Source: Deltaproteobacteria bacterium
Lineage (GTDB): Bacteria; Myxococcota; JACRCW01; JAFGSX01
DNA: 42,535 nt
Reading direction: 5' to 3'
NCBI GenBank assembly: GCA_016934455.1
Contig: JAFGSX010000095.1
Coordinates: 1-42,535 of the forward strand
Both the position numbers and the translations under genes were made by a program. Below are positions 14,886 to 22,962 of the stretch, piece by piece (position 1 is the first letter of the stretch; each line of letters opens with the position of its first letter). The notes beneath the pieces were generated by a model. That model was not told the DNA's origin. It made no database searches and saw only the letters and a list, made by a program, of their open reading frames with translations.

Positions 14886-17800
14886 GTGACCGAGCAGCGC
14901 GACAGCCAGACTGCTGACAGCAGCGAGGCCAAGTTCCGGGCCATTTTCGATTCGACCACCGACGCCATCATGCTCCTCGACGAGCGGGGGTTTTTCGACT
15001 GCAACCCGGCGACGCTCGAGATGTTCGGCCTGGCGACCAAGCAGGAGTTCGTGGCGCTCCATCCGGCGCAGCTCTCGCCGCCGCTGCAACCCGACGGCAG
15101 CGACTCGCGGCAGGCCTCGAACCGGCACATCGCAGTCGCCTTCGAGACCGGCGGCAAAAAATTCGAGTGGATGCACCGCCGGTTTAGCGGCGACGACTTT
15201 CCGGCCGAGGTCTGGCTCACCCGCTTCGAGATCGCAGGCAAGCCGGTGCTGCAGGCGACCGTGCGCGACATCTCCGAACGCAAGCGCGTCGAGGACGCGC
15301 TGCGCGAGAGCGAGGAGCAATACCGGTCCCTGGTCACCAACGTGAACATCGGCGTCTACCGCAACACCCCCGGGCCGCAGGGACGTTTTTTGCGCGCCAA
15401 TCCGGCCATCGTGCAGATGTTCGGCTACGGCTCCGAGGAGGAGTTCCTGGGCATTCACGTCTCGGACCTGTACCACGATCAAGCCGAGCGCCAGAAATTC
15501 GTGGGCGAGATCCTGGCCGCGGGCTCGATCAAGAACCGCGAGATCTTCCTCCGGCGCAAGGACGGATCTCCGTTCTGGGGCGCGGTAACGGCGCGCGTCG
15601 TCTACGGCGACCAGGGCGAGATCAAGTGGCTGGACGGCGTCATCGAGGACATCAGCGAGCGCAAGCGCGTCGAGAAGGCGCTGCGGCAGGACATCACCGA
15701 GCGCAGGCAGGCGGAGGAGCAGCTCCGCGAGTCCGAGCGGCGGCTGGCCGACATCCTCCAGTTCTTCCCGGACCCGACCCTGGTGATCGACAACCACGGC
15801 CGGGTCACCGCCTGGAATCGCGCCATCGAAGAGCTGACCGGCGTACCCGCGGCCGAGATGCTCGGCACAGGCGACCGCGAATACGCGCTGCCGTTCTACG
15901 GCGAGCGGCGGCCCATCCTCATCGATCTGGCGCTGCAGGGCGACCCGGAGATCGAGAAGAAGTACACCACCATCTCCCGGCAGGGCGACACCCTCGCCGG
16001 CGAGGCCTACACGCCCAGGCTGCGCAACGGCAAGGTCCACCTGACCGCGACCGCCAGCGTGCTGCGCGACGCCACCGGCGAGATCGTCGGCGCCATCGAA
16101 TCGATCCGCGACAACACCGAGCGCAAGCAGGCCGAGGAGAAGCTGCGCCAGTCCGAGCGGCGGCTGACCGATCTGCTGCAGTTCTTGCCCGACGCCACGT
16201 TCGTGATCGATCGCGACGGTGTCGTCACGGCGTGGAACAAGGCGATCGAAGATCTGACCGGTGTCCCGGCGGCGGCCATGCTCGGCAAGGGCAACCGCGA
16301 ATACGCGCTGCCGTTCTACGGCGAGCGGCGGCCGCTGCTGCTCGACCTGACGCTGCGGCCCGACCCCGAGCTCGAGAAAAAATACTCCAACCTGGTCTGG
16401 CGCGGCAGCACCCTGTCGGGCGAGGCGGTCGCGCCGGCGCTGCCCGGCGGCGCCGCCTGCGTCTTCGGCGCAGCCGCGACCCTGCGCGACGCCGACGGCG
16501 CGATCATCGGGGCCATCGAGTCGGTCCGCGACATCACCGACCGCAAGCAGCTCGAGCAGGCGCTGCGCGAGAGCGAGCAGCGCACGCGCGGAATCCTCGA
16601 GAATGCCCCGGTCGGCATCTTCCGCTCGACGCCCGGCGGCCGCCTCCTGTCGATCAACCCCGAGGGCGTTCGCATCTGCGGCTATCGTTCGTTCGCCGAC
16701 CTACGCCAGGCGATCGGCGACCGCGCGCGGAACCTGTTCGTCGATCCGGCCGACTACGACCGCTTCGGTGCCGCCCTGGAAAAGCACGGCGCCGTCATCG
16801 ACTTCGAGTTTCTCGGCAAGCGCGCGGGCGGCCACCAGTTCTGGGTGTCGATGCACGCCACGCTCTCGCGCGACGACACCGGCAGATCGCTGTACCTCGA
16901 CGGTTTCTTCATCGACGTCAGCGAGCGCAAGCAGCTCGAGGAGGTGCTGCGCCAGGCCAAGGAGCTGGCGGAGGCGGCGGCGCGCGCCAAGGCCGAGTTC
17001 GTGGCCAACATGAGCCACGAGATCCGGACGCCGATGAACGGCGTCATGGCCATGATCGATCTGGCGCTCGACACCGAGCTGAGCGGCGAGCAGCGCGAGT
17101 ACCTGGAGCTGGCGCGCAGCTCGGCCGAGTCGCTGCTGACCGTGATCAACGACATCCTCGACTTCTCCAAGATCGAGGCCAAGAAGCTGGAGATCGAGCA
17201 GGTCGAGTTCTCGCTCAGCGAGGCGATCGACGCGGTGCTGCCGCTGATCGGAGTCGAGGCGCACCACAAGGGGCTCGAGCTGATGTGCGAGATCGCGCCC
17301 GGCGTGCCCAGCCAGCTCATCGGCGACCCGGTGCGGCTGAAGCAGGTGCTGCTCAACCTGCTCAAGAACGCCGTCAAGTTCACCAGCCGCGGCCACGTGC
17401 TGCTGGGGGTCAAGCAGAGACCGGCGCCCGGCGACGACGAGGTCGAGCTCGAGCTGACCGTCGCCGACACCGGCATCGGCATCGCCCCCGGCCAGATCGA
17501 CCGCATCTTCGACAGCTTCACCCAGTCCGACGCCAGCACCACGCGCAAGTACGGTGGCACCGGTCTCGGGTTGACCATCTGCAAGCGGCTGGTCGAGATG
17601 ATGGGCGGCGCGATCTGGGTCGAGAGCGCGCCCGGACAGGGCAGCGTGTTCCACTTCACGGTCCGGCTGCGGCGGCAGGCGGCGGCCCGGCCGGTGGCGC
17701 CGCTGACGCTGCCCGAGCTGACCGGATTGCGCGTGCTGGTGGTGGACGACAACGACCTCAACCGGCTGATCCTGACCAAGTACCTGACGTCCTGGGGCAC

Positions 17801-18947
17801 CCGGGTCGACGAGGCCGCCGACGGCGAGGCGGCGCTGCGCGCGGTGCGCGGCATCCCGCCGGGCGAGGCGAGCTACCGCATCATCCTGCTCGACTGCATG
17901 ATGCCGGGCGCCAACGGTTTCGAGGTGGCGCAGGCGCTGCGCACCGAGGGCGTCGACGAGCGCTGCGTCATCATCATGCTGTCGAGCCTCGACGAAAAAG
18001 GCGATCGCGAGCGCTGCCACCGGCTCAAGATCGCGCAGTTCCTGGTCAAGCCGGTGAGCCCGTCGTCGCTGTACAACGCCATCGTCGGCGTGCTCGGCCA
18101 GCAGCGCGCGGTCGAGACGGCGGCGCGACCGCTGCCCGAGGCGGCCAGCGCGTTGACCGCGCTGCCGCGCGACCTGCGGATCCTGGTCGCCGAGGACAAC
18201 CCGGTCAACGTCAAGGTGGTGGTGCGCCTGCTCGAGCGCGTCGGCCTGAGCGCGCTGGCGGCCGAGAACGGCGTGCAGGCGCTGCAGACGCTGCAGCGCG
18301 AGCAGATCGACCTGGTGCTGATGGACGTGCAGATGCCCGAGCTGGACGGGGTCGAGGCCACGCGCCGGATCCGCAGCGCCGAGCAGGGCAGCGGCCGGCA
18401 CCTGCCGATCATCGCTTTGACCGCGCACTCGATGCGCGGCGACCGCGAGCGCTTTCTCGCCGCCGGCATGGACGATTACCTGGCCAAGCCGATCAACGCC
18501 GCCGATTTTTACAAAATGCTGATCAAGCACGCGCCGCGGACCAAGGCCGCGCCGCCTGCCCAGCCCGCGGCGGACGCTGCCGCACCGGCGGCTGCAGCGC
18601 CAGCCGCGCCGTTCATCGACGCGCGAGACCTGAGCGATCGGCTGGGCGGCGACGACGAGCTGATGCGCGAGCTGCTCGGCATGTTCATCGCCGAATGCGA
18701 GGCGGCGCTGCAACGGGTGGTGCACGCGGTCCAGGGCGGCGACGCGGCCACGGTGCGGGCAGCGGCACACTATTACAAGGGCATGGCCGGCAATGTCTCG
18801 GCGTCGGCGCTGCGCGCCCACTGCTACGAGATGGAGCAGCGCGGGGCCGCGGGCGATCTCGGTGGCATGGAGGAGCTGGTCGAGCGGTTGCGCGGTCTGA
18901 CCGCGCGGACGGTACAGGCGATCCGAGACCGTCTCGGATCGTCGTAG
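14886..18947 (+). CDS. Hybrid sensor histidine kinase: five PAS domains, HisKA, HATPase, two receivers and Hpt
   Basis: This 1353-residue protein starts at GTG 14886 behind AGGGGA. Five PAS/PAC units cover about 15-130, 145-258, 285-411, 425-551 and 565-681, each ending in a D-x-(S/T)-x-RK-type linker. Then HisKA with phosphorylatable H711 (MSHEIRTPMNG), HATPase with NLLKNAVKFT, DTGIGI and GGTGLGL, receiver 1 (D1003 in LLDCMMP), receiver 2 (D1147 in LMDVQMP) and an Hpt domain with H1295 (AHYYKGMAGN). All phosphotransfer residues are intact, so a complete His-Asp-His relay is in one chain. No membrane helix is seen; it is probably a cytoplasmic sensor. Receivers that follow in the operon are the likely outputs. 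Confidence 0.95.
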   Translation: MTEQRDSQTADSSEAKFRAIFDSTTDAIMLLDERGFFDCNPATLEMFGLATKQEFVALHPAQLSPPLQPDGSDSRQASNRHIAVAFETGGKKFEWMHRRFSGDDFPAEVWLTRFEIAGKPVLQATVRDISERKRVEDALRESEEQYRSLVTNVNIGVYRNTPGPQGRFLRANPAIVQMFGYGSEEEFLGIHVSDLYHDQAERQKFVGEILAAGSIKNREIFLRRKDGSPFWGAVTARVVYGDQGEIKWLDGVIEDISERKRVEKALRQDITERRQAEEQLRESERRLADILQFFPDPTLVIDNHGRVTAWNRAIEELTGVPAAEMLGTGDREYALPFYGERRPILIDLALQGDPEIEKKYTTISRQGDTLAGEAYTPRLRNGKVHLTATASVLRDATGEIVGAIESIRDNTERKQAEEKLRQSERRLTDLLQFLPDATFVIDRDGVVTAWNKAIEDLTGVPAAAMLGKGNREYALPFYGERRPLLLDLTLRPDPELEKKYSNLVWRGSTLSGEAVAPALPGGAACVFGAAATLRDADGAIIGAIESVRDITDRKQLEQALRESEQRTRGILENAPVGIFRSTPGGRLLSINPEGVRICGYRSFADLRQAIGDRARNLFVDPADYDRFGAALEKHGAVIDFEFLGKRAGGHQFWVSMHATLSRDDTGRSLYLDGFFIDVSERKQLEEVLRQAKELAEAAARAKAEFVANMSHEIRTPMNGVMAMIDLALDTELSGEQREYLELARSSAESLLTVINDILDFSKIEAKKLEIEQVEFSLSEAIDAVLPLIGVEAHHKGLELMCEIAPGVPSQLIGDPVRLKQVLLNLLKNAVKFTSRGHVLLGVKQRPAPGDDEVELELTVADTGIGIAPGQIDRIFDSFTQSDASTTRKYGGTGLGLTICKRLVEMMGGAIWVESAPGQGSVFHFTVRLRRQAAARPVAPLTLPELTGLRVLVVDDNDLNRLILTKYLTSWGTRVDEAADGEAALRAVRGIPPGEASYRIILLDCMMPGANGFEVAQALRTEGVDERCVIIMLSSLDEKGDRERCHRLKIAQFLVKPVSPSSLYNAIVGVLGQQRAVETAARPLPEAASALTALPRDLRILVAEDNPVNVKVVVRLLERVGLSALAAENGVQALQTLQREQIDLVLMDVQMPELDGVEATRRIRSAEQGSGRHLPIIALTAHSMRGDRERFLAAGMDDYLAKPINAADFYKMLIKHAPRTKAAPPAQPAADAAAPAAAAPAAPFIDARDLSDRLGGDDELMRELLGMFIAECEAALQRVVHAVQGGDAATVRAAAHYYKGMAGNVSASALRAHCYEMEQRGAAGDLGGMEELVERLRGLTARTVQAIRDRLGSS
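15740..16540 (+). repeat. In-frame tandem duplication of a PAS domain (420-base period)
   Basis: PAS3 and PAS4 of the kinase are copies of each other offset by exactly 420 bases (140 codons). A 40-base stretch is identical (15874-15913 and 16294-16333, encoding REYALPFYGERRP), with the rest diverged. Confidence 0.85.
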
Positions 18948-18958
18948 GGGGCGCTGCC

Positions 18959-19888
18959 ATGAACGTGCTGGTGGTCGAGGACGATCCGGTCCACTGCAGG
19001 CTGATCGCGAGCCTGCTCGATCGCTGGGGTTACCCGGTGCGCACCGCCGGCGACGGGGAGCAGGCGCTGCGGGTGCTCGAGGAGAACACCGCCATCCAAC
19101 TCGCAATTGTCGACTGGATGATGCCCAAGCTCGACGGCATCGAGCTGTGCCGCGAGATCCGGCGCCGCTTCAACGAACCGTACCTGTACCTCGTGCTGCT
19201 CACCTCGCGCGACCAGCGCGACGACATCGTCACCGGCTTCGACGCCGGCGCCGACGACTACCTGATCAAGCCGGTGCACCACACCGAGCTGAGCGCGCGG
19301 CTGCGCGCCGCCAAGCGCATCCTCGATCTGCAGGAGAAGCTGCTGGCGGCGCAGGAGACGCTGCGCGTGCAGGCCATGCACGATGCGCTGACCGGCATCT
19401 GGAACCGCGGCGCCATCTTCGAGGCCCTGGGCCGGGAGCTCGATCGGACCAAGCGGCAACAGAGCCCGCTGGCCGTCATCATGATCGATCTCGACCACTT
19501 CAAGCAGATCAACGACCGGCACGGCCACCTGGTCGGCGATCAGGTGCTGCGCGAGGCGGCGCAGCGCATCCGGAGCGCGGTGCGCTCGTACGACAGCGTC
19601 GGCCGCTACGGCGGAGAGGAATTTCTGCTGGTGGCGCCCGGCTTCGACGCCGGGCAGGCGCTGGAGTTTGCCGAGCGCGTGCGGCGTCTGTTCGCCACCA
19701 ACCCGATCGTCACCAGCGCCGCTTCGCTTCCGGTGACGATGAGCCTCGGCGTGGTGGTCGTCGAAGCCGGACAGGAGCTCGCCAACGAGCGGGTGCTGGC
19801 AGCGGCCGACGATGCCCTGTACCGGGCCAAGAGCGGCGGCCGCGACCGGGCGGTGCTGGGAACCGTGCTAAGAGAGGAGAAGCCATGA
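18959..19888 (+). CDS. Response regulator with GGDEF domain (diguanylate cyclase)
   Basis: This 309-residue protein starts at ATG 18959, 11 bases after the kinase stop. The receiver has the acidic pocket (VVEDDP), phosphoacceptor D52 (IVDWMMPKLDG) and K104 (LIKPV). The GGDEF domain has MIDLDHFKQINDRHGH, the active GGEEF at 218-222, and a product-inhibition RxxD site (RSYD 209-212) five residues before it. It therefore should make c-di-GMP from GTP when phosphorylated, like PleD or WspR. Operon position makes the upstream hybrid kinase the obvious phosphodonor through its Hpt. Its TGA overlaps the ATG of the next gene (ATGA). Confidence 0.95.
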   Translation: MNVLVVEDDPVHCRLIASLLDRWGYPVRTAGDGEQALRVLEENTAIQLAIVDWMMPKLDGIELCREIRRRFNEPYLYLVLLTSRDQRDDIVTGFDAGADDYLIKPVHHTELSARLRAAKRILDLQEKLLAAQETLRVQAMHDALTGIWNRGAIFEALGRELDRTKRQQSPLAVIMIDLDHFKQINDRHGHLVGDQVLREAAQRIRSAVRSYDSVGRYGGEEFLLVAPGFDAGQALEFAERVRRLFATNPIVTSAASLPVTMSLGVVVVEAGQELANERVLAAADDALYRAKSGGRDRAVLGTVLREEKP

Positions 19889-20250
19889 GGCGCATACTCA
19901 TCGTCGACGACGACCCTACCATCACCACACTCGAGGACAAGGTGCTGTCGCGCGAGGGTTACCAGGTGGTGGCAGCCGCCGACGGCGAGACGGCCAAGGC
20001 GCTGCTGCGCGAACAGCACTTCGACCTGCTGTTGCTCGACATCATGATGCCCGGCGTCGACGGCTTCGAGGTGGCGCGGGCCTTTCGCAGCGAGAGCAAG
20101 AACAAAAAGGTGCCCGTCATCTTCGTCACGTCGCGCACCGACGGCGCGGCGATGAAGGAGGGCTTTAAGGCTGGCGGGACGTTCTTCCTGGCCAAACCGC
20201 TCAACTCGATCCAGCTCAAACGGCTGGTCAATTCGCTGATCGCGGAGTAG
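19885..20250 (+). CDS. Stand-alone receiver (CheY-like response regulator)
   Basis: This 121-residue protein starts in an ATGA overlap with the cyclase gene, behind AGAGGAGA. It is one receiver domain only: VDDDP acidic pocket, phosphoacceptor D52 (LLDIMMPGVDG), VTSRT and K104 (LAKPL). Without an output domain it may act as a phosphate sink, a diffusible relay from the hybrid kinase's Hpt, or by protein binding. Ends the operon, converging on the next gene with a 24-base gap. Confidence 0.93.
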   Translation: MRRILIVDDDPTITTLEDKVLSREGYQVVAAADGETAKALLREQHFDLLLLDIMMPGVDGFEVARAFRSESKNKKVPVIFVTSRTDGAAMKEGFKAGGTFFLAKPLNSIQLKRLVNSLIAE

Positions 20251-20274
20251 CGGCCCGCCGGATCGGCTCCGACC

Positions 20275-21213
20275 TCACGCCGGGAACGCGGCGGCGGAGA
20301 ACACGCGGTTCTTGCCGGCGCGCTTGGCCTCGTACTGCGCCGCGTCCGCGGCCGCCACCAGCTCGTCCACGGTGGCGCCGTGCAGGGGAAAGGCCGCCAC
20401 GCCCACGCTGACGGTCAACGGCCCGGGGAGGCCGTCGGCCAGCGACGACCAATCGAGCGCCGCCGCGGCCTCGCGAATCCGGTTGGCCTTGATCAGGCCG
20501 CCGCTCAGCGGCGTGTCCGGCAGCACCACGCAGAATTCCTCGCCGCCGTAGCGGACGGCGAAATCCGACGCCCGCAGGCCGCCATCCTCGGAGCTGAAGA
20601 GGCGGGAGATGCTCCGCAGCACCTGATCGCCCACCGCGTGCCCGAACCGATCATTGATGCGTTTGAAGTCGTCCACGTCGATGAAAAGGACGCACAGCGG
20701 TTTTTGACAGCGGCGCTCGCGGGCCAGCTCGAGCTTGAGGTGCTCGACGAAGTAGCGGCGGTTGAACAGGTTGGTCAGGCTGTCGCGCGTCGCCAGCCTC
20801 CTGTTCTCCCGATTCTGGTACAGCGCGTCGACCAGGGTCTTCAGGTCCACGGTGTGAAACGGCCGCTCCAGGTGGCGCTGGGCGGCCGCCGTGCCCGAGG
20901 TCTCGACCAGGGATGCGTAGTCGTGGCGCCCGGTGACCAGCACCCTGATGGTGTCGGGTAGCTCGCTCCGGATGCGCGCCAGGAAGGCAGCGCCGTCGAT
21001 GCTGGAGAGCTGCTGCTCCGTCACCACCACGTCGGGGCGGATCGAGCGCGCGATCGTCAGCGCCTCCTCGCCGTCGCGGGCCTGGTGGATCGCGAACTGG
21101 CGGTCGAAGGCCCGCGACAGGAACCTGAGATTGGATTCCTCCTCGTCGACCACCAGCATGTGGCCGATGGAGGAGTGCGTCGAGGATGCGCGCTGCGTCG
21201 GATCGAGGCTCAT
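20275..21213 (-). CDS. GGDEF diguanylate cyclase with degenerate receiver domain
   Basis: This 312-residue protein starts at MSLDPTQ. The receiver-like domain (about 18-130) keeps the hydrophobic core and the VLVTG strand, but the phosphoacceptor Asp is Glu (VVVTEQQLSSIDG, E66) and the conserved Lys is Arg (LERPF, R117). Conventional phosphorylation is therefore unlikely; Glu may mimic the phosphorylated state. The GGDEF part is intact: FIDVDDFKRINDRFGH, GGEEF at 223-227 and an RASD inhibition site (214-217). It should be a c-di-GMP synthase, perhaps constitutive or controlled by protein contacts. It faces the phosphorelay operon. Confidence 0.92.
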   Translation of the reverse strand: MSLDPTQRASSTHSSIGHMLVVDEEESNLRFLSRAFDRQFAIHQARDGEEALTIARSIRPDVVVTEQQLSSIDGAAFLARIRSELPDTIRVLVTGRHDYASLVETSGTAAAQRHLERPFHTVDLKTLVDALYQNRENRRLATRDSLTNLFNRRYFVEHLKLELARERRCQKPLCVLFIDVDDFKRINDRFGHAVGDQVLRSISRLFSSEDGGLRASDFAVRYGGEEFCVVLPDTPLSGGLIKANRIREAAAALDWSSLADGLPGPLTVSVGVAAFPLHGATVDELVAAADAAQYEAKRAGKNRVFSAAAFPA

Positions 21214-21263
21214 GGCGGTTCCCCGTGCATCACCGGGATCTGGCGAGACACGAGTTCTTGAAC

Positions 21264-21292
21264 AAAAAAACCGCCAATGCAAGTGGCGACTG
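21264..21292 (-). terminator. Rho-independent terminator after the Spo0M-like/HEAT gene
   Basis: On the minus strand AGTCGCCA-cttgca-t-TGGCGGT is followed by TTTTTTT, about 10-35 bases after the stop of the Spo0M-like/HEAT gene. The stem has five strong pairs plus wobble pairs and a clear T-run. Confidence 0.7.
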
Positions 21293-21301
21293 CAGGGGGG
21301 G

Positions 21302-22855
21302 TCAGCCCGCCAGCTCCTCGCGCGCGCGCTGCGCCACGCGCGCGAACGGCACCCTGGTCAGCTCTTCCATCAGGGCGCGCGCGCCGCCGTCCTCCATCTG
21401 GAACTTGACGACGTTGAAGCAGCCCCAGGCGGTCTTCTCGGTCGGGTCGGCGGCGAGCCGGCTGCGCAGGAACTTGAGCGCCTCGGGCAGCGGCATCAGC
21501 CGGTCCATGCCGCCCAGCGCGTTGCCGCGCACCTCCTCGTCCGGGTCGCTGGTCGCCGCGCGCATGAACAGCTCCTTGAGCTCCTGGTGCTCGGACATGT
21601 TGCAGGCCTGCCACGCCATCTTGCGCCGCACCTCGACGCTCGGATCGGACAGCAGCGCCTGGACGATGGTCGCGGTGCGCGGATCGACCGGCAGCCAATG
21701 CACGCAGTCGGCCAGCTCCTCGCGCACCGAGCTGTTCTGGTTCTGGGTATGCTGCTGCAGGGTGTCGAGGACCAGGTCGGCCATGCCGTGGTGATGGGCG
21801 ATGGTGATCGCCGACAGACAGGCCGTCTGCACGTCGGGCGACTGGTCGCGCGCCGCGGCCTGCACCGCGCGCTCGACCATGGCGCGGTCATCGGAGAAGT
21901 CGGCGAAGGCGCGATAGGCGGCGGCGCGCACGCCCGGGTCGGCGTCGTCGGTCAGCGCCAGGATCAACTGCTTGCGCTCGGGCAGCTCCTTGTCGGCGTC
22001 GAAATAGAGGCGGGTCGCCATCTCCGTGCGCACCTCGGGGTCGCGGTGACTGGCCAACTGTCGCACCAGCGGCAGCCCGCCCTCCTCCGCGAACTTGGCG
22101 GCGACCGTCACCACCTCGCGCATCATGTCGCTCGACAGCGACGGGTCGACGGCCATGGCCTCGAGCGCCTTGATGTGCTCGGGTGTGGCGCGGTTGTTGA
22201 GCACGTTGCCCCAGGCGGCCAGCGCCGCGGTGCGCACGCGCTCGCTGTTGCCCGGCCCCATCTTCTGGGCCAGCCAGGGCGCGATGTTGACGAAGTTGTT
22301 GTCGGCGTCGTAGGCGGCGCACAGCAGATCGGAGAGCGCTCGGCACAGCGTGTCCTCTTCCCGCGACATCAGGTCCGGGAACCGCCCCAGGATCTCCTCC
22401 TGCTTGGGCTTGCCCTTGAACAGGCCGCCGAACAGCCCCGGGTTGGCGCCCTCGGAGTTGGGCGAGATCACCTTGAGCTCGGTGTCGGCCGCAGGGTCCT
22501 TGACGCCCGGGATGTCGGCGGTCGCCATCACCTTGTAGGTGCCCTTGGGGTCGGTGCCGGTGGGCACCTGAAAGCTGAACTCGTACTTCTGCAGGCTGGC
22601 CGGCGGCAGATCCTGGTTGGCCACCACCGTGTTGTCGAGCAGCACCTGCATGTCGATCTGGGGCAGGCTCTGGCCGGGCTTGGTCGTCACCTTGACGTAG
22701 ACCAGCCGCACCTTGAGCGCGTTGAGCTTGAGCGGCTTCTTGCCGCCCGACAGCGTACAGGCGCCGGACAGCGTGCCGCCCTCGGGGATCATGTCGGTGT
22801 CGAGCTTGAGATCGAGCTTGGTGCCACCGCCGAACATCTTGTCGAGCAGACCCAT
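21302..22855 (-). CDS. Spo0M-like (arrestin-fold) protein fused to HEAT repeats
   Basis: This 517-residue protein starts at MGLLDKMFGGG with an AAAGGAG ribosome site; the track start is 24 codons too early. Residues about 1-150 resemble the Spo0M sporulation-control family, an arrestin-like beta sandwich (KLDLKLDTDMIPEGGTLSGACTLSGG, LKVRLVYVKV, YEFSFQVPTG, YKVMATADIPG). From about 200 to the end are HEAT-type helical pairs (SERVRTAALAAWGNVL, DPEVRTEMATRLYF, DPGVRAAAYRAFADF, SVEVRRKMAWQACNM, DEEVRGNALGGMDRL). No signal peptide or enzyme motif is present. It is likely a cytoplasmic scaffold for protein interaction. A terminator follows directly. Confidence 0.82.
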   Translation of the reverse strand: MGLLDKMFGGGTKLDLKLDTDMIPEGGTLSGACTLSGGKKPLKLNALKVRLVYVKVTTKPGQSLPQIDMQVLLDNTVVANQDLPPASLQKYEFSFQVPTGTDPKGTYKVMATADIPGVKDPAADTELKVISPNSEGANPGLFGGLFKGKPKQEEILGRFPDLMSREEDTLCRALSDLLCAAYDADNNFVNIAPWLAQKMGPGNSERVRTAALAAWGNVLNNRATPEHIKALEAMAVDPSLSSDMMREVVTVAAKFAEEGGLPLVRQLASHRDPEVRTEMATRLYFDADKELPERKQLILALTDDADPGVRAAAYRAFADFSDDRAMVERAVQAAARDQSPDVQTACLSAITIAHHHGMADLVLDTLQQHTQNQNSSVREELADCVHWLPVDPRTATIVQALLSDPSVEVRRKMAWQACNMSEHQELKELFMRAATSDPDEEVRGNALGGMDRLMPLPEALKFLRSRLAADPTEKTAWGCFNVVKFQMEDGGARALMEELTRVPFARVAQRAREELAG

Positions 22856-22962
22856 GACTCGCTCCTTTGTGTTGTGGGGCAGAACAGAGATCAGCGTTGT
22901 ACCACTGATCGCGCCGCCGTCGTACAATCCGCCGGCCGATATTGCGAGACTGGAGTTGGACG

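Noticed and set aside
16701-19106. 801-codon minus-strand ORF opposite the kinase
   Set aside because: Antisense shadow with no domain pattern (His/Gln/Leu-rich).
15626-19888. 1420-codon plus-strand ORF overlapping the kinase and cyclase
   Set aside because: Arg/Gly/Ala-rich shadow frame of high-GC coding DNA; the real kinase frame holds all PAS, kinase and receiver motifs.
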